In this document: positions 11,781 through 23,900 of the stretch, one piece after another
Layout of the letters: each line of letters opens with the position of its first letter
How positions within the stretch are numbered: the first letter of the stretch is position 1
Origin: Grammothele lineata
Taxonomy: Eukaryota > Basidiomycota > Agaricomycetes > Polyporales > Polyporaceae
NCBI GenBank assembly: GCA_002150815.3
Contig: NDFF03000025.1
Span: 1-50,121, forward strand
Reading direction: 5' to 3'
Length of the DNA stretch: 50,121 nucleotides
Program-made: the position numbers and the translations under genes
Notes under the pieces: generated by a model
What the model was told of the DNA's origin: nothing
Databases searched by the model: none
What the model saw: only the letters and a program-made list of their open reading frames with translations

Positions 11781-12233
11781 ATAGTCTGATACATACCTGC
11801 GTAAGCTGTAATTATTCCCAGATGTATGAAGTTGCGTTCTCGCGGTCTGCGTACTCCGTTAGCCTCATGGGGATTCCCAGCCGTTGTCCGGGGATGACAC
11901 GGTTGTAAATAGCCAAGGCCGGCGGCCGGGCAGGCAAGGCCGCGTTGAAAACGGCTTGCTGAAGGCGAATAAGCCACAGCTTGTAGCTACCTCCGGGCGT
12001 TGTTAGCTCGCAAGAATGCGCAGGGGCCGAGACATTAGGCTGTCGAAACGTGATCCCGGCGGTGTGTGGCGTGGTCGCCGTGGTCGTCACCGCCGGATAG
12101 ACGCCGAGGACCCCGCGACCCAGGCGGAGACCGAAGCGCACGAGCGTCGCTTGCTGTATTTCTCCACCTTTCGTCGTCTGCTCACCGTCCCGGGCGGCGT
12201 CGACGCCCTCCTTCCCCCTCCTTTCCACCGGCC
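11781..12233. other. Intergenic region, presumed chitin synthase promoter
   Basis: About 450 bp between the beta'-COP stop and the chitin synthase start, both genes on the + strand. The last 60 bp before the ATG are pyrimidine-rich (CTCCTTCCCCCTCC type), as often seen around fungal transcription starts. No gene was found. Confidence 0.5.
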
Positions 12234-15200
12234 ATGGCCTCCGCAACCGCCGCTCAGGCAATCGCCTCAGGCGACCTCACCGACCTCGTTTCCTCTTCCT
12301 CGTCCGCGACCGTCTACCCTTCTGACGACACCCTCCTCGCTGTTCTCCAAGCTCGCTTTCGTGCAGACTTACCCTACACCCGCATTGGCGCATCCAACCT
12401 CGTCGTCGTTAATCCCTACAAGACCCTTGCTAATGTGAACGACATCAGCGCGAAGGAGTACGAGGAGCGGTGTTACAAGGACACCAGCTTCCCACTCCCT
12501 GGCGCCGCCAGCCTGCCGCCCCACATTTACGACCTCGCGGCGAGGGTGTACCTGCTCATGAGGAGAAGGACAGAGTCTCAGAGTATCATCTTCAGGTGCG
12601 TTGCGCGCTCGTTGTATCTCGGGGACGTGGTCGAACATGAGCCTACAGAGGAATTACCGCGTCTGGGAAGACGGCCAGCTCGCAGCTGCTCATCAACCAG
12701 ATCCTCCGCCTCTCGACACACTCAAAGAAAGAGGCAAAACTCGCGGACCAGATCAAGTCGCTCTCGACACTCCTTGATTCCTTCGGGAACGCGAAGACGC
12801 TCCTTAACCCCAACGCCTCCCGGCACAGTCGCTACCTCGAGCTCCATTTCAGCGAGCGCGGTCGCATACAGGCGGCTAAGGTGCTCACGTTCGGTCTGGA
12901 CAAGTCCCGGCTCGCACGCCTCACCTTCGAAGAGCGGACATACCACGTTTTCTACCAATTCCTCGCAGGTGCCACGCCGGAGGAGCGGGACCGTTATGGA
13001 TTGGAGGACGTGTCCGACTACGCCCTTCTCGCGTCCTCCGGGTGCTACCGTCTGCCAGCGGGCCCATTCAGCGACGACGGTATTGCGATGGACGAGCTCC
13101 GCGCCGCGATGAAGATCCTTGGGTTCAAGCCAAAACATCTCTCGTCTATTTTCAGCCTGCTCGTCGCGATTCTCTTGCTTGGGAACCTCCAGTTCGGCGA
13201 GGCGGACGCACGTGACGTCTCCGCGTACGTCTCGAACCAGCTCGTCCTCGACCAGGTCGCACGGATGCTCGGTGTGCCCGCGGAGGAGCTCAGTGAGGTG
13301 TTGACGAACAAGACCAGCTATGTGCGGAAGGAGCTCTACACGGTCATGATGAACGCACAGCAGAGCGCTGCCCAACGCGACCAGCTCGCGAAGGACCTTT
13401 ACGCCATCCTGTTCGCGTTCGTCATCGAGACGGCCAACCACAAGATCGCGCCCGGTTCACAAGACCCTCCCCCGGCTACCCAGATCGTTCTCTTCGATCA
13501 GCCCGGCTTCCAATCCAAGGGTATCACGCAGTCGGCGTCCATGTACTTCGGTGGCCCGACACCTCTCATTGGCACCCACAACCAGTCCGGCTTTGAGGAG
13601 TTCTGCGTCAACTTCTCGAACGAACTCCTCCACTCGTACGTTCTCCGCAACACTTTCGAGGATTCGGTCGGCTACAACAGCCAGCTTACGGGTGATGGCG
13701 TTACCTTGCCTGCGATCTCCATCATGGACAACGCCGGCTGCGTCGAGCTCCTTCGAGGCGCCCAGCTCAGCGAGCGCGCCCACCGTAAGCCCGGAGGTGT
13801 CCTTGGCGTTATCAACAAGGCCTGCTCGTCGTTCAAGTCCGGAAAGAGCGGCGAAAAGAAGGAAGAGGAGACCCTCCAGGAGCTTGTCTCGCGATTCGGC
13901 GTGCATGCGTCCTTCATCGCCCCCGGCAGCGCTGAGGCGCCCGACCAGATGTCGTTCGGTATCAACCACTACGCCGGCAGTTGCACGTACGACGTACGTA
14001 CGTTCATCGAGAAGGACACCGACATCTTGGACTGTGCCTTTGTCACCCTCCTCCGTGGATCGACGGACCCCTTCATCGCCAAGCTTATGGCGGGTCCCAG
14101 TCTGGCCACTGAGCGTCACTCGAAAGACGAGAACATCATCGTGCAAGCCCAGGTTTCCTCTCGACCCCTTCGATCACCGACGCCCATTGTGTCTCGTGAT
14201 GGCAGCGCCGTCGCTCCTGGAGAAGAGCACTCCCGCCTCGACCCGTCCAAGGTCTACCCGGTCTCCACTCAGATCAACTACACCCTTTCCGAGATCATGT
14301 GGAACCTCGACCGAACACGCCTCTGGACCGTGTCATGCATTCGGCCGAACGACTCCGGAATGGCGAATTCCTTCGACAAGCGCCGCGTGAAGGCCCAGAT
14401 CCGTGCCCTACTCCTTCCCGATGTCGTCGCCAGGCGGAAACAAGACCTCATTGTCGACTTCGAGCAGACCGACTTCTGCGACCGCTACGTTCCGACTATC
14501 CGGGGGTCCGAGGCCGAACGCATTCGGCAATGCGCCTCGTCCAACGGATGGAAGGAGGGCGAGCACTACATCGTGGGTCATCGCATGATCTGGCTAACGT
14601 ACGAGGCGTGGAAGGTCGTCGAGGATGTGCTCCGTGCCTCCGAGAAGGACGCCAAGCGCGGCGGTACTGAGGTGGCGGATGACGAGTCCATGGCCCCCGA
14701 CGACGCGACGGAGTACACCCACCAGGAGTCGCTCACCCCCGGCGGGTACTATGCTGGGCACGACAGCGAGGACAACCTGCTGCTCAACCGGAGTGCTGGC
14801 GCGCAAGGCCGCGATCCGGCCTTCCCTACCCCCATGACCCCCCAGAACCCTGAGGCGCCTGGATACAGCGAGGCGGGGGAAGGGTGGGGTTCGGAGTGGG
14901 ACAAGAAGAGCGGAAGCGGCGTTGCGCCGGACCTCGGCGCGTCGAAGGAGGGCAACATTGTCGCAAAGGCTCCGAATACCGTCGAGGAAGTCCCCACGAG
15001 CCGATCGCGGCGCAACTGGCTGTTCGTGGTACGGCTCACGACATGGTGGATCCCCGCGATCGTGCTCTCGAAGGTCGGCCGTATGAAGCGCCCAGACATC
15101 CAGCTCGCGTGGCGGGAGAAAGTCACGATCTTCTGGCTCATCTTCCTGTTCAACGGCATTGTCATCTTCTACATCATCGAGTTCGGTCGCCTGCTCTGCC

Positions 15201-18200
15201 CGGATTTCGATAAGGCGTGGTCGCTGAACGAGGTCAATCAGCATACGGGCGACGACGATTACTGGGTAACGATCCAGGGCACGGTATACGACGTCAGCAA
15301 CTTTATCCACGGTCAGCACTCGGATATCGCGAACGAGAAGAGTAACTCCGCCGACGTTCTCGAGGAGCTCGCTGGTCAGGATCTCACCGGCTACTTCCCT
15401 CCCCCTCTCTACCTCGCATGCGGAGGCCTGGTTGACTCGACCAACGTTCAGATCACGCACGCCAACTTCACACCCACGGAACCGACGGCCGAACACAACT
15501 CGGGTCCCACCTTCGGTACTACTGGGTCAGCACTGGCGAATAGGGACTGGTACACGGCGACGTTCCTCCCGAAGATCCGCCAGTTCAAGAAGGGCCCTCT
15601 TGTCTGGACTAAGGATGAGATTGCGGCTCAGTCGAGCGACTCGGACAACCAACGGTTCGTGCTTCCTTACCGCCGCGCGAGCATCTACTTACCTTCGGTC
15701 GTAGCTTCTGGGCGATCTACGACGACCAAGTCTTCGACCTATCGGACTACATCGCCTCACAAGAGGCGGACAGCTCGGAGTTCAGCTTCTTAAATGACGA
15801 CATCGTGTCGCTGTTCCAGCAACAGCCCGGGCAGGACATTACGAAGCAGTTGAACGAGGTCCTCGACGGGCTTGATACCGATGTCAGGAAACAGAACATG
15901 AACTGCATCAGCAACATCGGCTACTATGGCAAACCCGATTTCCGTAAATCGGCGCGTTGTCAAGTGCAGAACGTTCTCCTCCTGGTCGTCTCCATCATCC
16001 TCATGGTGTCGGTCGCGATCAAGTGTAAGTTAGCTCGCCGTGATGTCTTCGAGCTGCTGACCGATTATCGTTCTCATCTAGTCTTGGCCGCTCTGCAACT
16101 GGCGCCTAAGCGGAACCCTGAGATGCTGGACAAGTTCGTTCTATGCCAGGTCCCCTGTTACACCGAAGGCGAGGAGTCCCTCCGTCGGACGATCGACTCG
16201 CTGGCTGCACTGAACTATGACGACAAGCGCAAGCTCATCTTCATTATCTGCGACGGTAACATCATCGGTACTGGCAACGACCGCACGACGCCTCGTATCG
16301 TGCTTGACGTCCTCGGTGTCGACCCGAAGCTCGATCCTGAGCCGCTTCTCTACAAGGCCATCGGCGAAGGCTCAAAGCAGCTCAACTACGGCAAGGTCTA
16401 TTCTGGTCTGTATGAGTTCGAAGGCCATGTTGTACCGTAAGTCTTGCTATCTTCCTGTACGTCGTGCATCGCTCATCACCGCCTCACAGCTACATCGTTG
16501 TCGTCAAGGTCGGCAAGCCCACGGAGCGGACGAAGCCCGGTAACCGTGGGAAGCGTGACAGCCAGATCCTCGTCATGCAGTACCTCAACCGGGTCCACTT
16601 CGACTCTCCCATGGCGCCGCTTGAGCTCGAGATCTACCACCAGATGCGCAATGTCATCGGCATCGATCCCGCCTTCTATGAGTACATCTTCACCGTCGAC
16701 GCCGATACGACCGTTACGCCAGACTCCCTCAACCGCTTGGTCGCGTGCACTGCGGATGACTCCAGTATCATCGGTATCTGTGGTGAGACGAAGCTTGACA
16801 ACGAGGAGGGTTCGTGGTGGACAATGATTCAGGTGCGTTCCAGAATTCCCGTGAATCGGATAATATGGCTAATCCTCTCGCAGGTCTATGAGTACTACAT
16901 CTCCCACCACCTTTCCAAGGCCTTCGAGAGTTTGTTCGGTTCGGTGACGTGTTTGCCCGGTTGTTTCTCCATGTACCGCATCCGTACCGCGGACAAGGGC
17001 CGGCCGATCATCATCTCGAACCGCGTCATCGAAGAATACGCGGAGCCCATCGTCGACACGCTTCACAAGAAGAACCTGTTCTCCCTCGGTGAAGATCGTT
17101 ATCTGACTACGCTCCTGCTCAAGCACTTCCCGACGTTCAGGACCAAGTTCACCCCCGACGCCCTCGCGCACACGATCGCCCCCGAGTCGTGGCGCGTGCT
17201 ATTCTCGCAGCGTCGTCGGTGGATCAACTCGACGGTGCACAATTTGTGCGAGCTTGTCTTCCTCCCGGAGTTGTTCGGCTTCTGCTGTTTCTCTATGCGG
17301 TTCTTCGTCTTTGTTGATTTGCTCGGCACGCTCATATTGCCCTCAACTGTCGTTTACGTAAGTCGCCTTGTTCAGTGCGATTATAATATGGACCGGGCTG
17401 ACTGTGATTTAAAGCTTGTCTACCTTATCATCGTTGTCGCCACCGGCAGTGCTCCCCTTCCGCTCATCTCGATCATTATGATTGCAGCGGTGTACGGTCT
17501 ACAGGTTAGTCTGAGTAACGTCGACACGTTTAATATACTGATTGTCCGGTTTTTAGGCTCTCATCTTCTTGCTCAAGCGCGAATTCATGCTCATCGGTTG
17601 GATGGTCGTCTACCTCATCTCGTGAGTACACCGACTATGCACATTCATACGGCAAGATGTCTGACATCATATTGCAGGTACCCGGTGTACAGTTTCTTCC
17701 TCCCTGTATACGCCTTCTGGTGCATGGACGACTTCTCCTGGGGTAACACTCGTCTAGTCATTGGCGAGGGCAGCAACAAGAAGGTCATCATGAACGACGA
17801 GGAGAAGTACGACGAGTCCATGATTCCTCTCAAGAAATTCAGTGGTACGTGTCATGTCTATTACTGATGGAGGCCACATCTTCACAGTTTCTGTAGAGTA
17901 CGAGGCCGAAGCGTGGGAGACTGGCTCGCGTCACTCCGACGAGACTGGCTACAAGTCCCCGTCCGGCCCTCGCTCCCGGGGACCCGCCTCTAGGAGCCAC
18001 TCGCCCCGTCCTAGCTACCACGCTTCACAAACAGGAGGCGGCGACTACTACCGGGATACGAACCTCACAAACCCGCAGGGCTCCATGTACCACGGCAACG
18101 GGTCGCAGAGCAACTTGTCGCACTATGGCGGGGCGAACCCCTTCAACTCCGCGCCGCAACTACCCTTCATGCCGTTCGCGAACAACGGGTCCGTCCACGG

Positions 18201-18696
18201 CTCCGACTACGGCGGCGCGATGCCGATGCCCGCAGCGCTGCCGTACCAGGGCACGGGCAGCATGTACGGGATGGTGCCGCCGGGGGCGCCGCGGAACACG
18301 ATGATGCCGATGTTCGGCGGCGGCGGGGACGTGCACGGCTCGCAGGGTGGGTTCGCGCCGCCGATGGCGCCGGGGATGATGCAGCGGCCGATGTCGACGT
18401 TCTCGCTCGCGACGACGGTGAACCCGTTCGCGAGTGGGCCGAGCATGAGCACGGATCCGAGCGACGAGGAGCTCATCACGGCGCTGAGGGCGTACCTGAG
18501 CACGCAGGATCTTATGAGTGTTACGAAAAAGTGAGTGCGCTCGACGTTGGTCTCGATGGGTGCGGATGGATGCTGACAGGGCGCGGCACGCAGGACTGCG
18601 AGAGAGGCGATTCAGGCGCGCTTCCCGAAGGCGGACCTGTCTGGCCGGAAGCAGTTCTTGAACGAAGCGATCGACAACATCCTCTCCCAGTCATAG
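12234..18696 (+). CDS. Chitin synthase with N-terminal myosin motor-like domain (class V/VII type)
   Basis: Eleven exons: 12234-12595, 12649-15654, 15705-16024, 16082-16436, 16490-16832, 16884-17357, 17415-17504, 17557-17621, 17678-17844, 17897-18530 and 18594-18696. They encode 1972 aa. Order of parts: myosin-like motor (about 20-780) with P-loop GITASGKT near 122; two membrane helices near 905-965; cytochrome b5-like domain (about 975-1060, [19 protein letters not shown]); further helices; GT2 chitin synthase core with DADT near 1417, LPGCFS, GEDRYL near 1530 and QRRRW near 1570; several C-terminal helices; a Gly/Pro/Met-rich linker; and a DEK_C-like end (about 1917-1972). It polymerises UDP-GlcNAc into cell-wall chitin at the plasma membrane. 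The motor is diverged: switch II reads DQPGFQ instead of DxxGxE, and switch I reads NPNASRHSR, so ATPase activity is doubtful. Identity is secure; the class number is inferred. Confidence 0.96.
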
Positions 18697-19426
18697 ACAG
18701 TAGTAGTAGGCTGCTGCTGCTGGGCAGTCGCATACGCACGACGACACGTCCCGCTCGGACACCGGACAGGTTAGGTTGTATATGGCGTCTCACGCGGACT
18801 AGTTTTTGACTTTTGTGTCGGACATGACGAACTCACCACCCACCCACCCATTACCATCCATGATTCATGTCATGGCTTTGCTATCCCGACCCCACTCTCG
18901 TATCTCTCGTTGCATCGAACGGACTCGCATCATCAGTCATTATAAGTAGCATTGTAGTAGTCCTTGGACCGTCTATCTAGTTCTGCATATTCGTTCTCTA
19001 CTGGCTTTTAACGTGGAAGGTGCTTTTTTGAACTCGTTTATTAGGATGAGCCGGGTGATGCGTCGACGAAGGGGCGTAATCAACAGCATGCGGTTGGATG
19101 CCACAGAACCCCAGGAGGGTGTATATGGAAAGCTTTGATGAGCCCCACGGGGAAAGGAGGACGAGGCGTGTGATATCGTGCAGAATGAGATCATAGGCCC
19201 GCACCGGGTATACGCCGTAGTTACTGAACCCGCTGTCCACGTCCGCGTACGTCTCCCCAACCCCAACGGTTTGCAGCCTCTGCTCGTCGCCCTCCGTCGT
19301 CTTCATCCGTTGCGGCTGCACTCCAGCTCCACTTCCGAGTTCCGCGCCTCGCCTCCGCGTCCGTGCCGGGCCCCGCTCCAGGCGTGGCGGTAGAGCCACG
19401 CCCCGTCCCGCTCCCAGGCCCTGGCC
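18697..19426. other. Intergenic region after the chitin synthase
   Basis: About 730 bp containing the chitin synthase 3' UTR and the presumed promoter of the TMEM135-like gene. A long minus-strand open frame (18998-19840) overlaps the first two exons of the next gene and has no recognisable content. Nothing else was seen. Confidence 0.45.
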
Positions 19427-21778
19427 ATGGCCTCCTCCCTCCGCACCCCCGACAGCCCCCCCAAGCTCGGCCGGAACCCGTCCTACATCCACTTCACGCC
19501 CCGCCGCGCCATGGCGTCCTTCGAGAACCTCGTCGTGCTCGCCAACTATGAGGAGCACCTCCGCGAAGCGCGGCGTGTCGTCTGGCGGGACCGTGGCGAG
19601 AAGCCTGTGGAACTTGGGGACTTGCAGGAGTGTTTGGAGCATGCGTGTCGCGGTGGATTGAGTACGTCTTCTTTCTTGCCAAGGGCTTGGGCCTTGCTGG
19701 TTGCTGTGGGAGGTGGCTGAACGCGTGCGTCGTGCTTGTATAGGATCGGCTGGGCTGGCGTTCGCTATCCGCTCGGGCATCAGCTTCATCCTACTTTTGA
19801 CGAGAATTAAAAGAGTGCCGAGGTCAGTATTGGCGACCATTTATATGCAATACACTTCGCTCTTGTGCTTATGGTTTCTGTAGACGGTACCGCCTGAGCA
19901 TGATCCGCCATGCGCTCTTTGGAGAGGACTCTGTGCGTCTCGCCGGCATGCTCGGTATGTCTACACCGTCACCCGCACTCCCTCACGTCTGATTCCCCGT
20001 GCTCTTTTGCCTTTCAGGTACATTTGTGACCCTGTATAAATTCATCCTCAACGCCCTCCCCATCCTCCTCCCCCTGCCCCCGCTCAAACCCAGCACCCAC
20101 ACGCGCGAGCGCTCCCTCTTCCGCCAGTCCATCGCGCGCAGCGCAGCCGCACGCGCGGGAGACTCGCCCTTCGGCGACGACGAGCTCAGCACTAACGCAA
20201 CGTCCATCGACGACGTCGAGCTCGCGCTGCCCGACCGCGCGCGGTCGCCCCGCCGGGCGCGCCTCTCGGCGAGCGCGCAGGCGCACCAGGTCTGGGTGAG
20301 GAAGCGGACGAGGTGGTGGTACTCGGCGTTTGCGGGGGCTGCTGCGGGTGGGCTTGCGATATTGTGCGAGAAGAGGAGTAGGAGGGCGGGGATCGCGCAG
20401 CAGATGTTTGTTCGGTGAGTGTGCTGTTTTGAAGGCTGGCGGGGAGGTGTTGAATGGGTGGGGTCGTAGGGGCATGCAGGGGTCGTTTAACGCGCTCTCG
20501 GACAAGCATGGTTTCAAGATCCCCCATGGTGACGTTCTGATCTTCACATTATGGTCAGTTTGCATCCTCTCTATGCGAAGGTACAACTTATGAAAGGTCA
20601 CTCTAGCTGCGGACAGATCTTGTATGCGTTCTTGCTTCGGCCGGACACCTTGACCCCTGCATACAACAGATGGTGAGTCTAATAACGTCGTTCTCGTGTG
20701 ACCCACTCAGTCCAGGATTGTTTTCCAGGGTGCAAGTCGCGTCAAAGGTGCCACCAGAGGGCGTGAAAGTCAATATGAACCTCGTCCGTGAAGGCCGCTT
20801 CGACCCAGCAGATATAGAACGCGTACTAAGCTACAAGGTAAGAAAGCTAATACCTACTCCTTTTCTACCCATCTAACATCTCCCTTAGGGCATCACCGAG
20901 AAGAACTACACCATCCTCTCCGAGCGCCTCGCAAAAGCCACGCTGCCCGAGGGCCTACAGTCCTTCGGCTTCCACTTCGCGCCCTGCGCGATCGTCCACC
21001 CGGACATCGACTCGTGCCTGTGGGTGCAGATCGCGCACTTCTGGGAGGTGTTCCGGTGGATGCTCCCGATCTACGGGGCGCTGCACCTCGTGCCCGTCGT
21101 GCTCTTCCGCCGGAAGAAGTTCGCGAAGGAGCCGCTGAGGATGCTCCTCCGCGCGCTGCTGGGGACGAGCAGGAGTTCGGCGTTCCTAGGGGTGTTTGTG
21201 GTTATCTACCAATGTGCGTGCTGTGCGCTGTCGCTGTCGCTAAATGCGCTCCATGACTGATTGCTTCTGTACGCCAGCCTTCTTCTGCGGGAAACACAAG
21301 CTGTACGAGCAACTTGTCAGGCTGCGCGGGCCCGAAGGTGGTAATTTCCTACTGGCCGCGTTCGTGCGCCGACTCCCCCCGCAGACAGCAGACATTCTCA
21401 TCTCGAAGGCGTCGTTCGCGCTCGGAGGGCTACTCAGCGGCCTATCGCTCTTCGTAGAGGAGAAACGGCGCCGGGAGGAGCTCGCGATGTACGTCCTGCC
21501 CAAGGGCCTCGAGAGCGCGTGGGTGATGGCAAGGGGCCGCGGGTGGGTGTTCCCCCTGGGCATGTATGGCTCGCCGCTGTTGACGGCGATCGGGATGGGG
21601 ATGGTTATGGTAAGTCGTATCGTGGTTTCTTTGACCTTTTTTGGTGTGTGCGGTTGGCTGATTGTGCTCGGCATTCGGGCGTGTTCGTTGTGTGTTACAG
21701 AGCACGTACCAGAACGACCCGCAACATTTGTCGGGGCTGGTGAGGCGGATATTGTATCAGTTTGTCGGGCCGAATTGA
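19427..21778 (+). CDS. TMEM135-like multi-pass membrane protein
   Basis: Ten exons: 19427-19661, 19744-19822, 19884-19954, 20018-20414, 20470-20553, 20607-20672, 20729-20837, 20889-21213, 21278-21609 and 21701-21778. They encode 591 aa. The sequence has the order expected for fungal homologues of TMEM135. An N-terminal helix (GLAFAIRSGISFILLL) comes first, then a second hydrophobic block followed by a Ser/Arg-rich loop. A third region has the CCGQILYAFLLRPDTL motif. A late segment with FFCGKH and VEEKRRREEL precedes a Gly-rich helix pair. Animal TMEM135 is linked to peroxisomes, mitochondria and fat storage; the role in fungi is inferred only. The first ATG has a favourable CC context (GGCCATGG). 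An alternative is a related Tim17-like membrane family. Confidence 0.8.
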
Positions 21779-22071
21779 GGAGCCCGTGTGTTATGGGGTG
21801 TGCTGGGTTGTGGATTGGTCTGGATAGATACAAGTACTGTACCATTTGTTCATACCCTGGAATTTTAATTGTGTATCTGGGTTGTCACGACAGTTGCGCC
21901 CACTGGGACAGATTGTCTTTGTTTTCTATTTCCTTTAGCCGAAGGGATCTTTGGCAGCAGTTGAGGAGCAGGTTAAGCCCGATAACGTCATCGTGTTTAC
22001 CGCCGGGTTGTCTGCAGACACCGCTAAGACCGCCTCGAGGCTCTCTTCAGGTCTACCCTCACTACACACTC

Positions 22072-22488
22072 ATGTCTACGGTACCTCGCCCCCCTGGTAA
22101 ACCCCTCGACCCGCCTCCCGCATATTCGGAGTTCCCGAGTCCGCACCAGCATCAGGGCGGCGTCGCCCCGCCGCTCGGCCAGGCCCCGTCCGGTAGCAGC
22201 GCGGGCAGCGCCGCCCCCCAGCCTCCCTTCGGGTTCCCCGCACCCGCACAACCCCACCCGGGATACTATGGCCCGACGCCGATAGCCCAGCAGACGCAGC
22301 TGCTGCCGTATTACGACCCGCGCTCGGCGTACGCGGTACGGGAGGCGACGACGAGGGCGCGGTGGCGGTTCGTGTTTGCGGCGCTCTGGGCGGTGTTTAT
22401 TCTGTCGGTCGTTAGTGCCGCGACGGGCTGGGAGGTCGAGCGGGTGAGGGCGACGAGGATTGAGAGGGGGTGGTATGCGATGAGGTGA
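22072..22488 (+). CDS. Small proline-rich single-pass membrane protein with PPxY motif
   Basis: A single exon of 138 aa. The N-terminal two-thirds is Pro/Gly/Ser/Gln-rich and carries a PPAY motif at residues 15-18, the classical ligand for WW domains, including those of Nedd4/Rsp5 ubiquitin ligases. One hydrophobic segment near residues 103-120 (FVFAALWAVFILSVVSAA) is followed by a short basic tail. This topology resembles Rsp5 adaptors, but that role is an inference. The acceptor-like CTTCAG at 22041-22050 just before the ATG could belong to an intron in the 5' UTR. No family assignment is made. Confidence 0.65.
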   Translation: MSTVPRPPGKPLDPPPAYSEFPSPHQHQGGVAPPLGQAPSGSSAGSAAPQPPFGFPAPAQPHPGYYGPTPIAQQTQLLPYYDPRSAYAVREATTRARWRFVFAALWAVFILSVVSAATGWEVERVRATRIERGWYAMR

Positions 22489-23900
22489 GGGGTTGGAAGT
22501 GGTTTGTGGGCGCGGTCGACAGAGGTTAGTAAGTCGTTTCTTGCGGGTGTTTCGCGCGGGTGTACTTAGTGGCGTGCTCTGTAGTTTCTCGGGATCGCGG
22601 AGCGTACGTACGGCTTACGCGCGGTGCTGGTGCAGTGGACGAACGTTCGAGTTGTCTCCGTTACCATATAATGCATTCCATGCTTCTGCCTTGCGCCTTC
22701 TCCACGTACATGCTCTGCGATATCGCACCCTATCTAGACATGTCTCTGCCGGAGCGGCGGACCTTGCACCACGCATGGCATCTTTATAGCCTCATGCACC
22801 CGACGATCCGTATACGCAGACGATGCTTATCACTGTCATGGAAGGCTTAGGGCGGTAGCGTACGGTAGCACTAATGATATGGACTGGAATATAATTGCTC
22901 GGATGAGCCGCGGAAACACGCGTTGGCCAGTCAGACCGGCCTTATATTGGAGCAGACGGCGAGGAATGCGGGAGAGCGAAGGCTCGGCAGATCATATAGA
23001 TTGTCACCGTGAAGGGCCCGCCGGTTCGCGTGGCCCACGAGACAAGGCGTCCGTGGCGACGTCCCCTCTCCTCTCCCTTCCTCTTCCACCATCCTCCCTC
23101 TCACCCCGGCCCCCACCATGCCTCTTATCTCTGGTGCTGCGCTGCTCTTGTTGCTCGCTCTCTGGGACGCCTGGGGCTAGCTGATCGCACAAGACGTTGT
23201 TCTGGGCTTTCTGGCGGCCATCGCCGCTGCGGACAATGGGCAGCTCGCTGTATGCGCCCTTCTGCCCCCTGGGGCCAACAATGACGACGCCCGTTTGGCG
23301 CTCGCCGTGGAGGAGAAGAGGCGCCGGTGAGTGTAGGGTTTGCGTCACGTGTGAGGCTTGTTTGGGAAATTAAGGTTAGGTTTGTCAGAGTTTGTACACG
23401 GAATGGCCCGTGCGTGGGAAAGGGGCGCGGGCTGAATGGGGGCGTTGTGCAGTCCGGGGTGTCCGGCCGCCCGCCTTCCTGACCCACATCCTCGATCAGA
23501 GCCTCTGCTCGTCGCCAGCCACAGCGAGCGCAGACCCTCCCCTCGCCGTCCGAACGTCCCCCAAACCCCTCCCTATCTATTCCCTCTCTGCTGCCATCTC
23601 GCTGCACCGCGCCCCCCTCGCACCACCCCGCGCGTCACTCGCTCATTCGGCTTCACTCGCACGCGTCGCGCACTCGACAATCCACCTCCGCCGTCCCCGC
23701 CTACTCTACCGCCCCCAGCTGCCCTAGTCCTCGCCTGTCTGTATTTATAAAGACGGCCACCCGCGTTTTCCCTGCTCCGCTCTCCACGTCGCCGCCCTGG
23801 CTGTTGATGTTCTGAACTCGTCTATCGCTCTTCGTCGTCCACTCTTCCTGCCTCTGTCTCCCTTCCCTGCTCGTACACTATTGTTGTCCGTTTGTCCAGT
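22489..23900. other. Long intergenic region upstream of the Whi3-like gene, one possible short gene
   Basis: About 1.4 kb. At 23118 an ATG in good context (CCCACCATG) opens a 20-codon hydrophobic peptide ending in TAG at 23178. The same frame then stays open for 48 codons up to a GTGAGT donor at 23327, and the later part ends in VEEKRRR. Whether this is a gene is unclear. The remaining sequence (23450-23900) is C/T-rich and fits a promoter plus a long 5' UTR. Confidence 0.4.
23742..23751 (+). promoter_or_regulatory. TATA-like box of the Whi3-like gene
   Basis: TATTTATAAA lies 150 bp upstream of the ATG at 23901. A C/T-rich stretch between them is typical of fungal transcription start regions. 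Position and composition are the only evidence. Confidence 0.45.

Noticed and set aside
12722..15496. Long minus-strand open frames (239, 229 and 300 codons) opposite the chitin synthase
   Set aside because: They mirror the third-position GC bias of the real gene, have biased composition and no recognisable motif.
18998..19840. 280-codon minus-strand frame before the TMEM135-like gene
   Set aside because: It overlaps the first two exons of a recognisable gene on the other strand, and its composition is repetitive with no domain.
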